Assembly: GCF_039542035.1 (NCBI RefSeq)
Contig: NZ_BAABHJ010000026.1
Location: 1 to 64,000 of the forward strand
DNA: 64,000 nt
Origin: Actinoallomurus liliacearum
GTDB lineage: Bacteria; Actinomycetota; Actinomycetes; Streptosporangiales; Streptosporangiaceae
Direction of reading: 5' to 3'
A model generated the notes under the pieces. That model made no database searches and was not told where the DNA came from. It worked only from the letters and a program-made list of their open reading frames with translations. A program made the position numbers and the translations under genes. How positions within the stretch are numbered: the stretch's first letter is position 1; the number at the start of each line of letters is the position of its first letter. Below, one piece after another: positions 7,829 through 15,292 of the stretch.

Positions 7829-7851
7829 GTCTCCCCCGTACGGGGGGAGAC
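7829..7851. promoter_or_regulatory. Palindromic site between ABC exporter and kinase genes
   Basis: Near-perfect 23-nt palindrome (GTCTCCCC / GGGGGAGAC around CGTACG, one extra G) in the 107-bp gap between the divergent ATPase and histidine kinase genes. It is a candidate binding site for the response regulator encoded at 9111 or for another dimeric regulator. Confidence 0.55.
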
Positions 7852-7881
7852 CCGGTGTTCCCTCTCTGCCACGATGACCGC

Positions 7882-9096
7882 ATGCCAGGCCTCCTGTCGC
7901 CGCTGACGCGTGCGGTCACGTACACCCGCTGGCTGCACCTGCTCGTGGGATCGATCGTGCCGTTCGGCTGCGCCATGGCCTATCCCGGACTGATCAGCCC
8001 GACGCCGTCCGACTGGGTGCTCATCACCGTCCTGCCGATTCCCCTGGTCCTGACCGCGGCGATGGTGCCCGGGATGCGCCGGGCAGAGGGGTTGCAGGCG
8101 CGGCTGATGCTGTTCCCCGGCTCGCACGCGCGGGTGGGGGGCAAGGAGGATCCGGGAATCTCCGCCGTGCCGTCCGCTTCATGGAGCCACCGGGCCAGAA
8201 CCGGCGCCTGGCTGGTGCTGCGGCTGGAGGCGGGGCTCGCCGTCGCGGTGGCGACGGAGCAGTTGATGGCGCTCTCCCTGTCGTTCGCCGGGGCGGCCGC
8301 CGGAGATCCCGGCGTGGCCGACTCACTGGTGCGAATCTCCGGTACGGGCTGGGCGTACGCCCTGCTGATCCCGGTTCCCGTGCTCGCGCTGGCCGCGGTG
8401 GTGGTCGGCGCGGGCGCCCTCATGGCGAAGGCCGCCCGCCGGCTGCTCGGACCGTCCGCGAAGGAGCGGCTGGCCGCGTTGGAAGAGCGCACCGAGCGGC
8501 TGCTGGAGCGCAACCGCATCGCCAGGGAGTTGCACGACTCCCTCGGCCACGCCCTGACTCTCGCGGTAGTGCAGGCGGGTGCCGCCCGCGCGTCCGCCGA
8601 TCCGGACTTCACGGACCGGGCGCTGGAGACCATCGAGGAGACCGGCCGGGCCGCGTTGGAGGACCTGGAACGGGTCCTGATGGTGTTGCGCGACACGGCG
8701 CGGTCGGCCGCCGCCCGGCCCGCCCTCGGTGAGGCGGGCCGGCTGCTGGACTCCGCTCGGGCTTCCGGCGCACAGGTCGACGCCGAGGTGAGCGGGCCGC
8801 TGGACCGGGTGCCGGCCCCGGTGTCCCGCGAGGGTTACCGGATCCTTCAGGAGGCCCTCACCAACGTGCTGCGGCACGCGGGTCCCGTGCCGATCCGGGT
8901 CCGCATCTCCGTGGACGAGACGCGGCTGCGACTCGAGGTGCGCAATCCCCTGCCCGCGGCGGTCGCGGTATCCGGCACCGGCGGCGGGAGCGGGCTGCGG
9001 GGGGTACGGGAGCGCGCCGCGTTCCTCGGTGGCGAGGCCCGCGCGGGCGAGGACGGCTGCGACTGGCTGCTGCGCGTCGACCTGCCCCTGCGCTGA
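7882..9096 (+). CDS. NarL-type sensor histidine kinase
   Basis: 404 residues from ATG 7882. The N-terminal half holds about four hydrophobic segments (within residues 15-65 and 110-185), so it is a membrane sensor with little extracellular sequence. It continues into a HisKA_3 dimerisation domain with the phosphoacceptor motif RIARELHDSLGHAL (His218) and a HATPase_c domain (EALTNVLRHAG, then GGGSGLRGVRERA). An ATG at 7855 adds nine residues and overlaps the palindromic control site. It lies 14 nt upstream of its response regulator and divergent from the ABC exporter, suggesting that it senses a compound or membrane state and controls export. Confidence 0.9.
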   Translation: MPGLLSPLTRAVTYTRWLHLLVGSIVPFGCAMAYPGLISPTPSDWVLITVLPIPLVLTAAMVPGMRRAEGLQARLMLFPGSHARVGGKEDPGISAVPSASWSHRARTGAWLVLRLEAGLAVAVATEQLMALSLSFAGAAAGDPGVADSLVRISGTGWAYALLIPVPVLALAAVVVGAGALMAKAARRLLGPSAKERLAALEERTERLLERNRIARELHDSLGHALTLAVVQAGAARASADPDFTDRALETIEETGRAALEDLERVLMVLRDTARSAAARPALGEAGRLLDSARASGAQVDAEVSGPLDRVPAPVSREGYRILQEALTNVLRHAGPVPIRVRISVDETRLRLEVRNPLPAAVAVSGTGGGSGLRGVRERAAFLGGEARAGEDGCDWLLRVDLPLR

Positions 9097-9110
9097 TCTA
9101 GGCTGACCGG

Positions 9111-9773
9111 ATGCCGCTCACGATCCTCCTGGTCGACGACGAGCCGCTGGTACGGGCGGGTCTGCGCGCCGTACTGGAGGCCCAGCCGGACATCGAGGTG
9201 GTGGGCGAGGCGGCCGACGGCGCGGCCGTGATCCCGCTGGTACGCCGACTGCGCCCCGACGTCGTGGCCATGGACGTACGGATGCCGCTGATGGACGGCA
9301 TCGAGGCCACGCGGGCGGTGCTGCGCACGGTGCCGGATCCGCCGAAGATCGTCGTGGTGACGACGTTCGAGAACGACGAGTGCGTGTACGGGGCGCTGCG
9401 TGCGGGCGCCGACGGATTCCTGCTCAAACGGGCCCGGCCGGCGGAGATCGTGCACGCCATGCGACTCGTGGCCGAAGGCGACTCGTTGCTGTTCCCGGCG
9501 GCGGTCCGGCAGTTGGCCGCCTCGTACGGCGAGGACTACGGCAACGCCGAGGCCCGGGCGGCCATGGAGCGTGCCGCGCTGACCCAGCGGGAAGAGGAGG
9601 TGCTGCGTCTCATGACACGCGGCCTGTCGAACGCGGAGATCGCCGACCGCCTCGTGGTGGGGACCGAGACCGTCAAATCGCACGTGAGTTCCGTACTGGC
9701 GAAACTCGGGGCACGGGACCGCACCCAGGCGGTCATCACGGCGTACGAGTCCGGCTTCGTCTCCCCGGGCTGA
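9111..9773 (+). CDS. NarL/FixJ-type response regulator
   Basis: 220 residues. The receiver domain (1-120) has the acidic pair DD at 9-10, phosphoacceptor Asp55 (VAMDVRMP) and the conserved lysine (FLLKR, Lys106). The LuxR-type helix-turn-helix lies near the C-terminus (LTQREEEVLRLMTRGLSNAE, then TVKSHVSSVLAKLGARDR). It is the cognate partner of the kinase immediately upstream. Its likely targets are the shared palindromic region at 7829-7851 and the exporter genes. Confidence 0.93.
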   Translation: MPLTILLVDDEPLVRAGLRAVLEAQPDIEVVGEAADGAAVIPLVRRLRPDVVAMDVRMPLMDGIEATRAVLRTVPDPPKIVVVTTFENDECVYGALRAGADGFLLKRARPAEIVHAMRLVAEGDSLLFPAAVRQLAASYGEDYGNAEARAAMERAALTQREEEVLRLMTRGLSNAEIADRLVVGTETVKSHVSSVLAKLGARDRTQAVITAYESGFVSPG

Positions 9774-9789
9774 CGACGCGCGGCGGCGA

Positions 9790-10734
9790 TCAGGAATGAC
9801 CGCCGTCCCGGGTGGCGTCCACCAGAGCCTGGAGCAGCCGGGTCGGGTCCTCGCCGACGCGGCTGCAGACGTACAGCCACCACTGGGTGCCGAACACGAT
9901 GTACTCCCTGACCGGATGCCCGCGGTCCCGCATCGTCCGCAGCCGATCGGCGCCGAGTCCCAGCAGGATCTCGACCTCGTACGCGCCGGAGTCCCGCCGC
10001 ATGCGCGGCTGCAACTCGTCGAGGAGGTCGAGGTCGTGGGTGGCGATCGAGCAGAGGTGGCCGCCGTCCAGCAGGCGGGTCGCGTACGCGAGGTAGGCCG
10101 CCCGCAGCTCACGGCTGTCGCGGGGGAGGGCGACGGTCTCGGCTTCGAGGTAGGAGCCCTTCACCAGACGGATGCGGCCAGGGCGCTGAAGCAGGCGGGG
10201 CAGGTCCTCGGCCGTCCGGTGCAGACGGGCCTGGATGGTGACACCGACGTGGTCGAAACGCTCGCAGAGGCGTTCGTGGGTCCACAGGATGAGGTCCGTA
10301 CGGCCGGACCCCTCCATCGAGATCATCATCTCTTGTCCCGCGGCGGCGGTGGCCTCGGCCAGCCGGGTGGCGTTGGCCAGCCCCAGCTGCCGGTCCACCA
10401 CGGAGCCGATGTGCGAGAGGTCGAGGGACACCGAGCAGTTCGTCCCGCGGGCTGCGGCCTGCCGTGACAGGTCCAGGAACACCTCGGTCTCGGCCGCGGC
10501 CAGATCGGCGTCCCGGCAGCTCTCGCCCATGTAGTCGAGGGAGATGGACTCGCCTTCCGCGTTGAGCAGTGCGGCCCGCGCGAGCGCCTCGGGAATGGTC
10601 CGGCCGCCGACATACCGTTCGGCCACCCGCCAGGCCAGCGCGCGCAGTGCGGGATCCGCGGCGACCCGGTCCTTGAGGCCCTCGTCGAGGGCCAGTGCGC
10701 GCATCGCCTGGGCGGCCTGCTCCATCACGGTCAT
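9790..10734 (-). CDS. Proline dehydrogenase
   Basis: 314 residues, FAD-dependent monofunctional proline dehydrogenase, which oxidises proline to pyrroline-5-carboxylate. Recognisable motifs are SLDLSHIGS, the barrel-strand block VTIQARLHRTAEDLP, GRIRLVKGSYLE, SIATHDLDLLDEL and the substrate-gripping YEVEILLGLGADRLR, with arginines in the final helices. The start at 10734 puts GAAAGG at a normal distance. An ATG at 10740 touches the ribosome binding site, and 10773 is further upstream. The partner P5C dehydrogenase is not adjacent. An AT-rich stretch just upstream (10770-10795) is the probable promoter. Confidence 0.88.
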   Translation of the reverse strand: MTVMEQAAQAMRALALDEGLKDRVAADPALRALAWRVAERYVGGRTIPEALARAALLNAEGESISLDYMGESCRDADLAAAETEVFLDLSRQAAARGTNCSVSLDLSHIGSVVDRQLGLANATRLAEATAAAGQEMMISMEGSGRTDLILWTHERLCERFDHVGVTIQARLHRTAEDLPRLLQRPGRIRLVKGSYLEAETVALPRDSRELRAAYLAYATRLLDGGHLCSIATHDLDLLDELQPRMRRDSGAYEVEILLGLGADRLRTMRDRGHPVREYIVFGTQWWLYVCSRVGEDPTRLLQALVDATRDGGHS

Positions 10735-10968
10735 CGTCATCCTTTCGTCCGAGGACCGTGAATCTATCACCAACGAAGATTATTTTTAGAAAAGGCCGCC
10801 CTGTCTCCCCGGGGCCAGGTGAATGTGCGGCCGCCCACGACGGCGGGCGCTGCACGGGTTGCGCGCCGGCCTCGACCTCGCACAGTGAGTGTCGGCCCGG
10901 TCGACAAGGACCGGTGTCGCTGTCGAATGCTCCAGCTCAATCAAGAGGAACAGAAGGTTGTGATCCAC

Positions 10969-11184
10969 ATGGACGACCACAACGATGCCCCCCAGACGAC
11001 CAGGCCGGTGTCCGCCGAGGTCATCCAGGGAGTGAACATGATCGCCTTCAGCCTCGGCGTCATCGCCGGCTGCGTGACGATAAGGATCTCTGGCGACGCC
11101 ATCGTCGCCTTCTCGGTCGGCGGTTTCGTCGCCGCCGTGACCCTCATCGTCGCCACGCTCATCGTCCGCCGCGACGGCCGCTAG
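10969..11184 (+). CDS. Small two-helix membrane protein (hypothetical)
   Basis: 71 residues: a short polar N-terminus (MDDHNDAPQTTRPVSAEV), then two hydrophobic segments (about 23-43, GVNMIAFSLGVIAGCVTIRI, and 46-66), ending in RRDGR. AGAAGG lies about 12 nt before the ATG. The frame extends upstream to 10819, but the extra part is Arg/Pro-rich and unlike a protein N-terminus. The flanks (10775-10968 and 11185-11382) show no other gene. Family unknown; it could be a small stress-type membrane protein. Confidence 0.5.
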   Translation: MDDHNDAPQTTRPVSAEVIQGVNMIAFSLGVIAGCVTIRISGDAIVAFSVGGFVAAVTLIVATLIVRRDGR

Positions 11185-11382
11185 GAGAGCGCCGTCGCCG
11201 GACCGGCAATCACTCTCGGCCGGACCCGGCCGAGGCCGAACATCGAGCGGCTCCCGTCCAGGGGGCCGCTCTGCTCGTGGCCCTGGTCGACTAGGTGAGC
11301 GCCGGTCACCATGCGGGCATCCAGCGGACCGACGCCGGCGACGCGCGCTGACGACGCTGTTCGAGGTGGGTTGAGTGATGGC

Positions 11383-11455
11383 GCGCCCAGAGGGATTCGA
11401 ACCCCCGACCGTCGGATTAGAAGTCCGATGCTCTATCCAGCTGAGCTATGGGCGC
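11383..11455 (-). tRNA. tRNA-Arg (anticodon TCT)
   Basis: A 73-nt cloverleaf on the minus strand. The acceptor stem GCGCCCA/TGGGCGC pairs fully, the D arm is AGCTCAGCTGGATAGAGC, the anticodon loop is CTTCTAA with anticodon TCT (11419-11421), and the T arm contains GGTTCGAATCC. No CCA is encoded. It reads AGA codons, which are rare in this GC-rich genome. No integrase or duplicated 3' end was seen nearby. Confidence 0.96.
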
Positions 11456-11653
11456 TCAATCGATCGGCTCTGAGTGTACGGACTTCGCGGCGTTCGTGCG
11501 TCACCGGTGAGAGCGGTCCGATCAAAAGCCTGGTGGTCCGGGTGGCCTGATCCGGCCGGGACCCCCACGATCTCCGTTGACATGGATGATCTACCGATAT
11601 TGACTCCGCGTGTGAGGGAAGGTCCCCGCCTGCCCTGAGCGAAAGGTGCCGTC

Positions 11654-14600
11654 GTGCGCCCACGGCTTGGTGTCCGCCGCCTGCTCGTCCTCCTCGCCGT
11701 CGCCGCCCTGGCCCTCGCGTACGGCGGCGCGCCGGCCTCGGCCGCTCGGCGTGGGACGGCCACCGCAGGGCGGACGCACACGGTGACGTACGACCACTAC
11801 TCGCTGAAGCTCGACGGCGAACGGGTCTACCTGTGGTCGGCGGAGTTCCACTACTGGCGGCTGCCGAGTCCCGACCTGTGGCGGGACGTGCTGCAGAAGT
11901 TCAAGGCGGCCGGGTACAACGCCACCTCCATCTACTTCGACTGGGCCTACCACTCGCCGAAGCGCGGCGTGTACGACTTCACCGGCGTACGGGACATCGA
12001 CCGGCTCCTCGACATCGCGCGGCAGGTGGGCATCTACGTGATCGCGCGCCCGGGGCCGTACATCAACGCCGAGACCGACAGCGGCGGGTTCCCGGGCTGG
12101 CTGACGACGCAGAAGGGCCGGGCGCGGTCGAGCGCTCCCGACTACACCGAGGCGTACCGGGAGTGGCTGCGGCACGTCGACCCGATCATCGCGCGGCACC
12201 AGTTCACGCACGGCACCGGTCCGGTGATCCTGTACCAGATCGAGAACGAGTACGGGTCCAACACCGACACGGCGTACATGACGGATCTGGAGCAGCAGGT
12301 GCGCGCGGACGGCATCGACGTGCCGCTCACGCACAACCACTGTTGCGGCGCCTCGACGTGGGCGACGGGTCCCGGCGCGGTCGACCTGCCGGGCCGGGAC
12401 AGTTACCCGCAGGGGTTCAACTGCTCGACCCCGGACCGGTGGAACGGGGTGAGCACGCTGCCGCGCTTCCGGGACGACGCGCCGATCTTCACCCCGGAGT
12501 TCCAGGGCGGGGCGTTCGACCCGTGGGGCGGTCCCGGGTACGACAAGTGCCGGCAGCTCACCGGCCCCGACTTCGAGAAGGTCTTCTACGAGAACAACAT
12601 CGCGAACGGCGCGACGCTGCAGAACTTCTACATGACGTACGGCGGGACGTCGTGGGGCTGGCTCGCCGATCCGAGCCAGGTCTACACGTCGTACGACTAC
12701 GGCGCGGCCATCAAGGAGGACCGGGAGCTGACGCCGAAGTACGACGAGGCCAAGCGGCTCGGGTACCTGACGCGGGCGGTGGCGCCGCTGACCAAGACCG
12801 ACCCGGTCGCGACCGGCGGGCCGACGAACGCCGCCGTGAGCCTCGCCGCCCGGGCGAACCCGGACGACAACACGCACTTCTACGTGCTGCGGCACCGGGA
12901 CGGCACGTCGACGACGACCGAGACCACGCACCTCCCGATCGACCTGAACGCCCGGCCCCCGCACTACACGTACGACGACACGGACTCCGCGCTGGAGTAC
13001 GCGGGGGACGGCTGGAACCACGCCTCCGGCCAGGACTGGACGAGCGGCGACTACCGGGACACCGAGTCCTACAGCGACCGGGCGGGCGCGTCGGTGACGG
13101 TGACGTTCACCGGCACGGCGGTCCGCTGGATCTCCTCGCACGAGACGAACCACGGCATCGCCGACGTCTACCTCGACGGGGCGAAGGTCGCGACCGTCGA
13201 CGGGTACGGGACCTCGAAGCTCTTCCAGGAGGTGTTCTACAAGGCCGAGGGGCTGGCGGACACCACTCACACGCTGAAGATCGTCGCGACCGGGACGAGC
13301 AATCCCGCCGCGAGCGGCGCGTACGTCATCGTGGACGCCATCGACCTGTCGGCGGGGCCGCAGGGCGGCGCCGAGCCGTACTACCCGTCCGTCCCCCAGG
13401 AGCCGGGCACGGACATCACCCTCGCGGGACGTGATTCCAAGCTGCTGGTCGCCGGCTACCGGCTCGGCGCACAGGAGCTGCGGTACTCCACCTCGGAGAT
13501 CATGACGCACGGCCGCATCGGCGGCCGGGACGTCGCCCTGCTGTACGGGCGCCAGGAGGAGGACGGCGAGACCGTGCTGCACTACGCGGCCGAACCGGCG
13601 GTGACCGTGCTGTCCGGGGACGTACGGCACGTCTGGGACGCCGGCCGCGGGGACCTGCGGCTGAACTACGCGCACCAGGGCCTGGCGCGCGTGCTCGTCA
13701 CACCGCGCGACGGCGTGCCGCTGTTGCTCCTGCTCGCGACGGACCAGGAGGCGGCGCGGTTCTGGCGGCAGGACACCGCCGCCGGGCCCGTCCTCGTCCG
13801 CGGCCCGGAGCTCGTCCGGTCCGCGGCGGTCCACGGATCGGTGCTGGCCCTCACCGGTGACACGTCCGCGCCGACCGGCCTGGAGGTCTTCGCCGCGCCG
13901 GCCGTACGGGCGGTCACGTGGAACGGCGCGCCCGTACGGACGGCCGGGCACGACACCCTCACCGGACGGCTGGCCGGGCCCCGGCCCGTCACCCTCCCGG
14001 CGCTGACCGGCTGGAAGACGCGGCGGGAGTCACCCGAGGCGCAGCCGGGCTTCGACGACCGCGGCTGGACGGTCGCGGACCACAGCACGACCAACAACCC
14101 GACGCCGCCCGCCACGCTGCCGGTGCTGTACGCGGACGACTACGGCTTCCACCACGGCGACGTCTGGTACCGGGCGCACTTCACCGCGACGGGCGGGGAG
14201 ACCGGGATCGCCCTGACGGCGGGGACCGGCCGGGCCGGCGTCTACTCGGCGTGGCTGAACGGGAGGTTCCTGGGCAGCACCGGGGACGGCCTGCACACGT
14301 TCGCCTTCCCCGACGGCGCGGTGGCGAAGGGGCGGGACAACGTGCTCTCGGTGCTCGTGGAGAACATGGGGCACAACGAGGACTTCGACGCGACCGACTC
14401 GCACAAGGAGCCGCGCGGCCTGACCAACGCCGCGCTCCTCGGCTCGGCCGCCGCGCTCACCTGGCGGATCCAGGGCGGCGCGGGCGGGGAGGACCTGTCC
14501 GACCCCGCGCGCGGCCCGTTCAACACCGGCGGCCTGTTCGGCGAGCGGAACGGCTGGCACCTGCCCGGCCGTACCGGCGCCGGCTGGACGGCCACGACAC

Positions 14601-14956
14601 TGCCGCACCGCGACACGACGCCCGGGATCTCCTGGTACAGGACGACGTTCGACCTGCGCCTGCCGAAGGGCCAGGACGTGCCGCTCGGCGTGACGTTCAC
14701 CGACGACCCGTCCCGGCACTATCGGGCGCTGCTGTTCGTGAACGGCTGGCAGCTCGGCCGGTACATCAACGACGTCGGCCCGCAGCACACCTTCCCGATC
14801 CCGCCGGGGATCCTGCGCACCGACGGCCGCAACACCCTGGCGATCGCGGTCTGGAACGTGGACGACGCCACCGGCGGCCTCGGCCAGGTCGGCCTGCGGC
14901 AGTACGCCGACCTGGCCACGAGCCTGCGGGCCTCGGACGTCCCCGCCACCCGCTGA
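11654..14956 (+). CDS. Secreted GH35 beta-galactosidase with inserted carbohydrate-binding module
   Basis: 1100 residues. A Sec signal peptide (about 1-30, ending APASA) precedes the GH35 barrel. The acid/base lies in YQIENEYG (Glu199) and the nucleophile in FTPEFQGG (Glu282). A jelly-roll-like module of about 130 residues (roughly 436-570, containing SVTVTFTGTAVRWISSHE) interrupts the region after the barrel. It is absent from the paralogue at 30597. Galactose-binding-like beta-sandwich domains follow to the C-terminus. The GTG start has GAAAGG 7 nt upstream. The enzyme should remove terminal beta-galactose from plant or microbial polysaccharides outside the cell. It stands alone, next to tRNA-Arg, without a transporter. 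Confidence 0.92.
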   Translation: MRPRLGVRRLLVLLAVAALALAYGGAPASAARRGTATAGRTHTVTYDHYSLKLDGERVYLWSAEFHYWRLPSPDLWRDVLQKFKAAGYNATSIYFDWAYHSPKRGVYDFTGVRDIDRLLDIARQVGIYVIARPGPYINAETDSGGFPGWLTTQKGRARSSAPDYTEAYREWLRHVDPIIARHQFTHGTGPVILYQIENEYGSNTDTAYMTDLEQQVRADGIDVPLTHNHCCGASTWATGPGAVDLPGRDSYPQGFNCSTPDRWNGVSTLPRFRDDAPIFTPEFQGGAFDPWGGPGYDKCRQLTGPDFEKVFYENNIANGATLQNFYMTYGGTSWGWLADPSQVYTSYDYGAAIKEDRELTPKYDEAKRLGYLTRAVAPLTKTDPVATGGPTNAAVSLAARANPDDNTHFYVLRHRDGTSTTTETTHLPIDLNARPPHYTYDDTDSALEYAGDGWNHASGQDWTSGDYRDTESYSDRAGASVTVTFTGTAVRWISSHETNHGIADVYLDGAKVATVDGYGTSKLFQEVFYKAEGLADTTHTLKIVATGTSNPAASGAYVIVDAIDLSAGPQGGAEPYYPSVPQEPGTDITLAGRDSKLLVAGYRLGAQELRYSTSEIMTHGRIGGRDVALLYGRQEEDGETVLHYAAEPAVTVLSGDVRHVWDAGRGDLRLNYAHQGLARVLVTPRDGVPLLLLLATDQEAARFWRQDTAAGPVLVRGPELVRSAAVHGSVLALTGDTSAPTGLEVFAAPAVRAVTWNGAPVRTAGHDTLTGRLAGPRPVTLPALTGWKTRRESPEAQPGFDDRGWTVADHSTTNNPTPPATLPVLYADDYGFHHGDVWYRAHFTATGGETGIALTAGTGRAGVYSAWLNGRFLGSTGDGLHTFAFPDGAVAKGRDNVLSVLVENMGHNEDFDATDSHKEPRGLTNAALLGSAAALTWRIQGGAGGEDLSDPARGPFNTGGLFGERNGWHLPGRTGAGWTATTLPHRDTTPGISWYRTTFDLRLPKGQDVPLGVTFTDDPSRHYRALLFVNGWQLGRYINDVGPQHTFPIPPGILRTDGRNTLAIAVWNVDDATGGLGQVGLRQYADLATSLRASDVPATR

Positions 14957-15002
14957 CACCCGCCGCCATCCGACCCGCCCCGTCACACGCGCCAGTCATG
15001 TG

Positions 15003-15018
15003 GTGGCGTGGCCGCCAC
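15003..15018. terminator. Short hairpin between convergent genes
   Basis: Six-base-pair stem GTGGCG/CGCCAC with a 4-nt loop between the GH35 stop (14956) and the rpmG stop (15049). It is short and has no U-tract, so this is a weak terminator call. Confidence 0.35.
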
Positions 15019-15048
15019 GTGCCGGCGCGCGTCGTCGAGCCGCCGTGC

Positions 15049-15213
15049 TCAGCGCTCTTCGCGGAAGGCGACGTGGCGCCGGGCGATCGGGTCGTACTTG
15101 CTGAGCGTGAGACGGTCAGGGTCGTTCCGGCGGTTCTTGCGGGTCACGTACGTGTAGCCGGTGCCCGCCGTGGACCGGAGCTTCACGATTGGCCGGAGCT
15201 GGTTCCTCGCCAC
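15049..15213 (-). CDS. rpmG: 50S ribosomal protein L33, zinc-independent paralogue
   Basis: 54 residues from a GTG start at 15213 (AGGGGAGA upstream). The sequence ARNQLRPIVKLRSTAGTGYT is typical of bacterial L33, a large-subunit ribosomal protein. The two CxxC pairs of the zinc-binding form are absent, so this is the zinc-free (C-minus) type. In actinobacteria such copies usually replace the zinc form under zinc limitation and are repressed by Zur. A 13-bp palindrome lies about 50 nt upstream. No other zinc-free ribosomal paralogue (L28, S14, S18) is adjacent. Confidence 0.93.
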   Translation of the reverse strand: MARNQLRPIVKLRSTAGTGYTYVTRKNRRNDPDRLTLSKYDPIARRHVAFREER

Positions 15214-15261
15214 GGTGGTCTCCCCTCTGAGGCCGTGCGGTCCTTCCGCACCGATCGCGAC

Positions 15262-15274
15262 AACGAATATCGTT
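15262..15274 (-). promoter_or_regulatory. Candidate Zur operator upstream of rpmG
   Basis: Palindrome AACGA-ATA-TCGTT in an AT-richer patch upstream of the zinc-independent L33 gene. Its position and AT-rich palindromic form are compatible with an actinobacterial Zur box. It was not scored against a motif model. Confidence 0.4.
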
Positions 15275-15292
15275 CCCAGATATTCCGCGTCG

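Noticed and set aside
11577..11620. TTGACA-like -35 box upstream of the GH35 gene
   Set aside because: No convincing -10 element at 16-18 bp, so no promoter is claimed.
11383..11660. tRNA-Arg as an attachment site of an integrative element
   Set aside because: No integrase nearby and no duplicated tRNA 3' end was found within the window.
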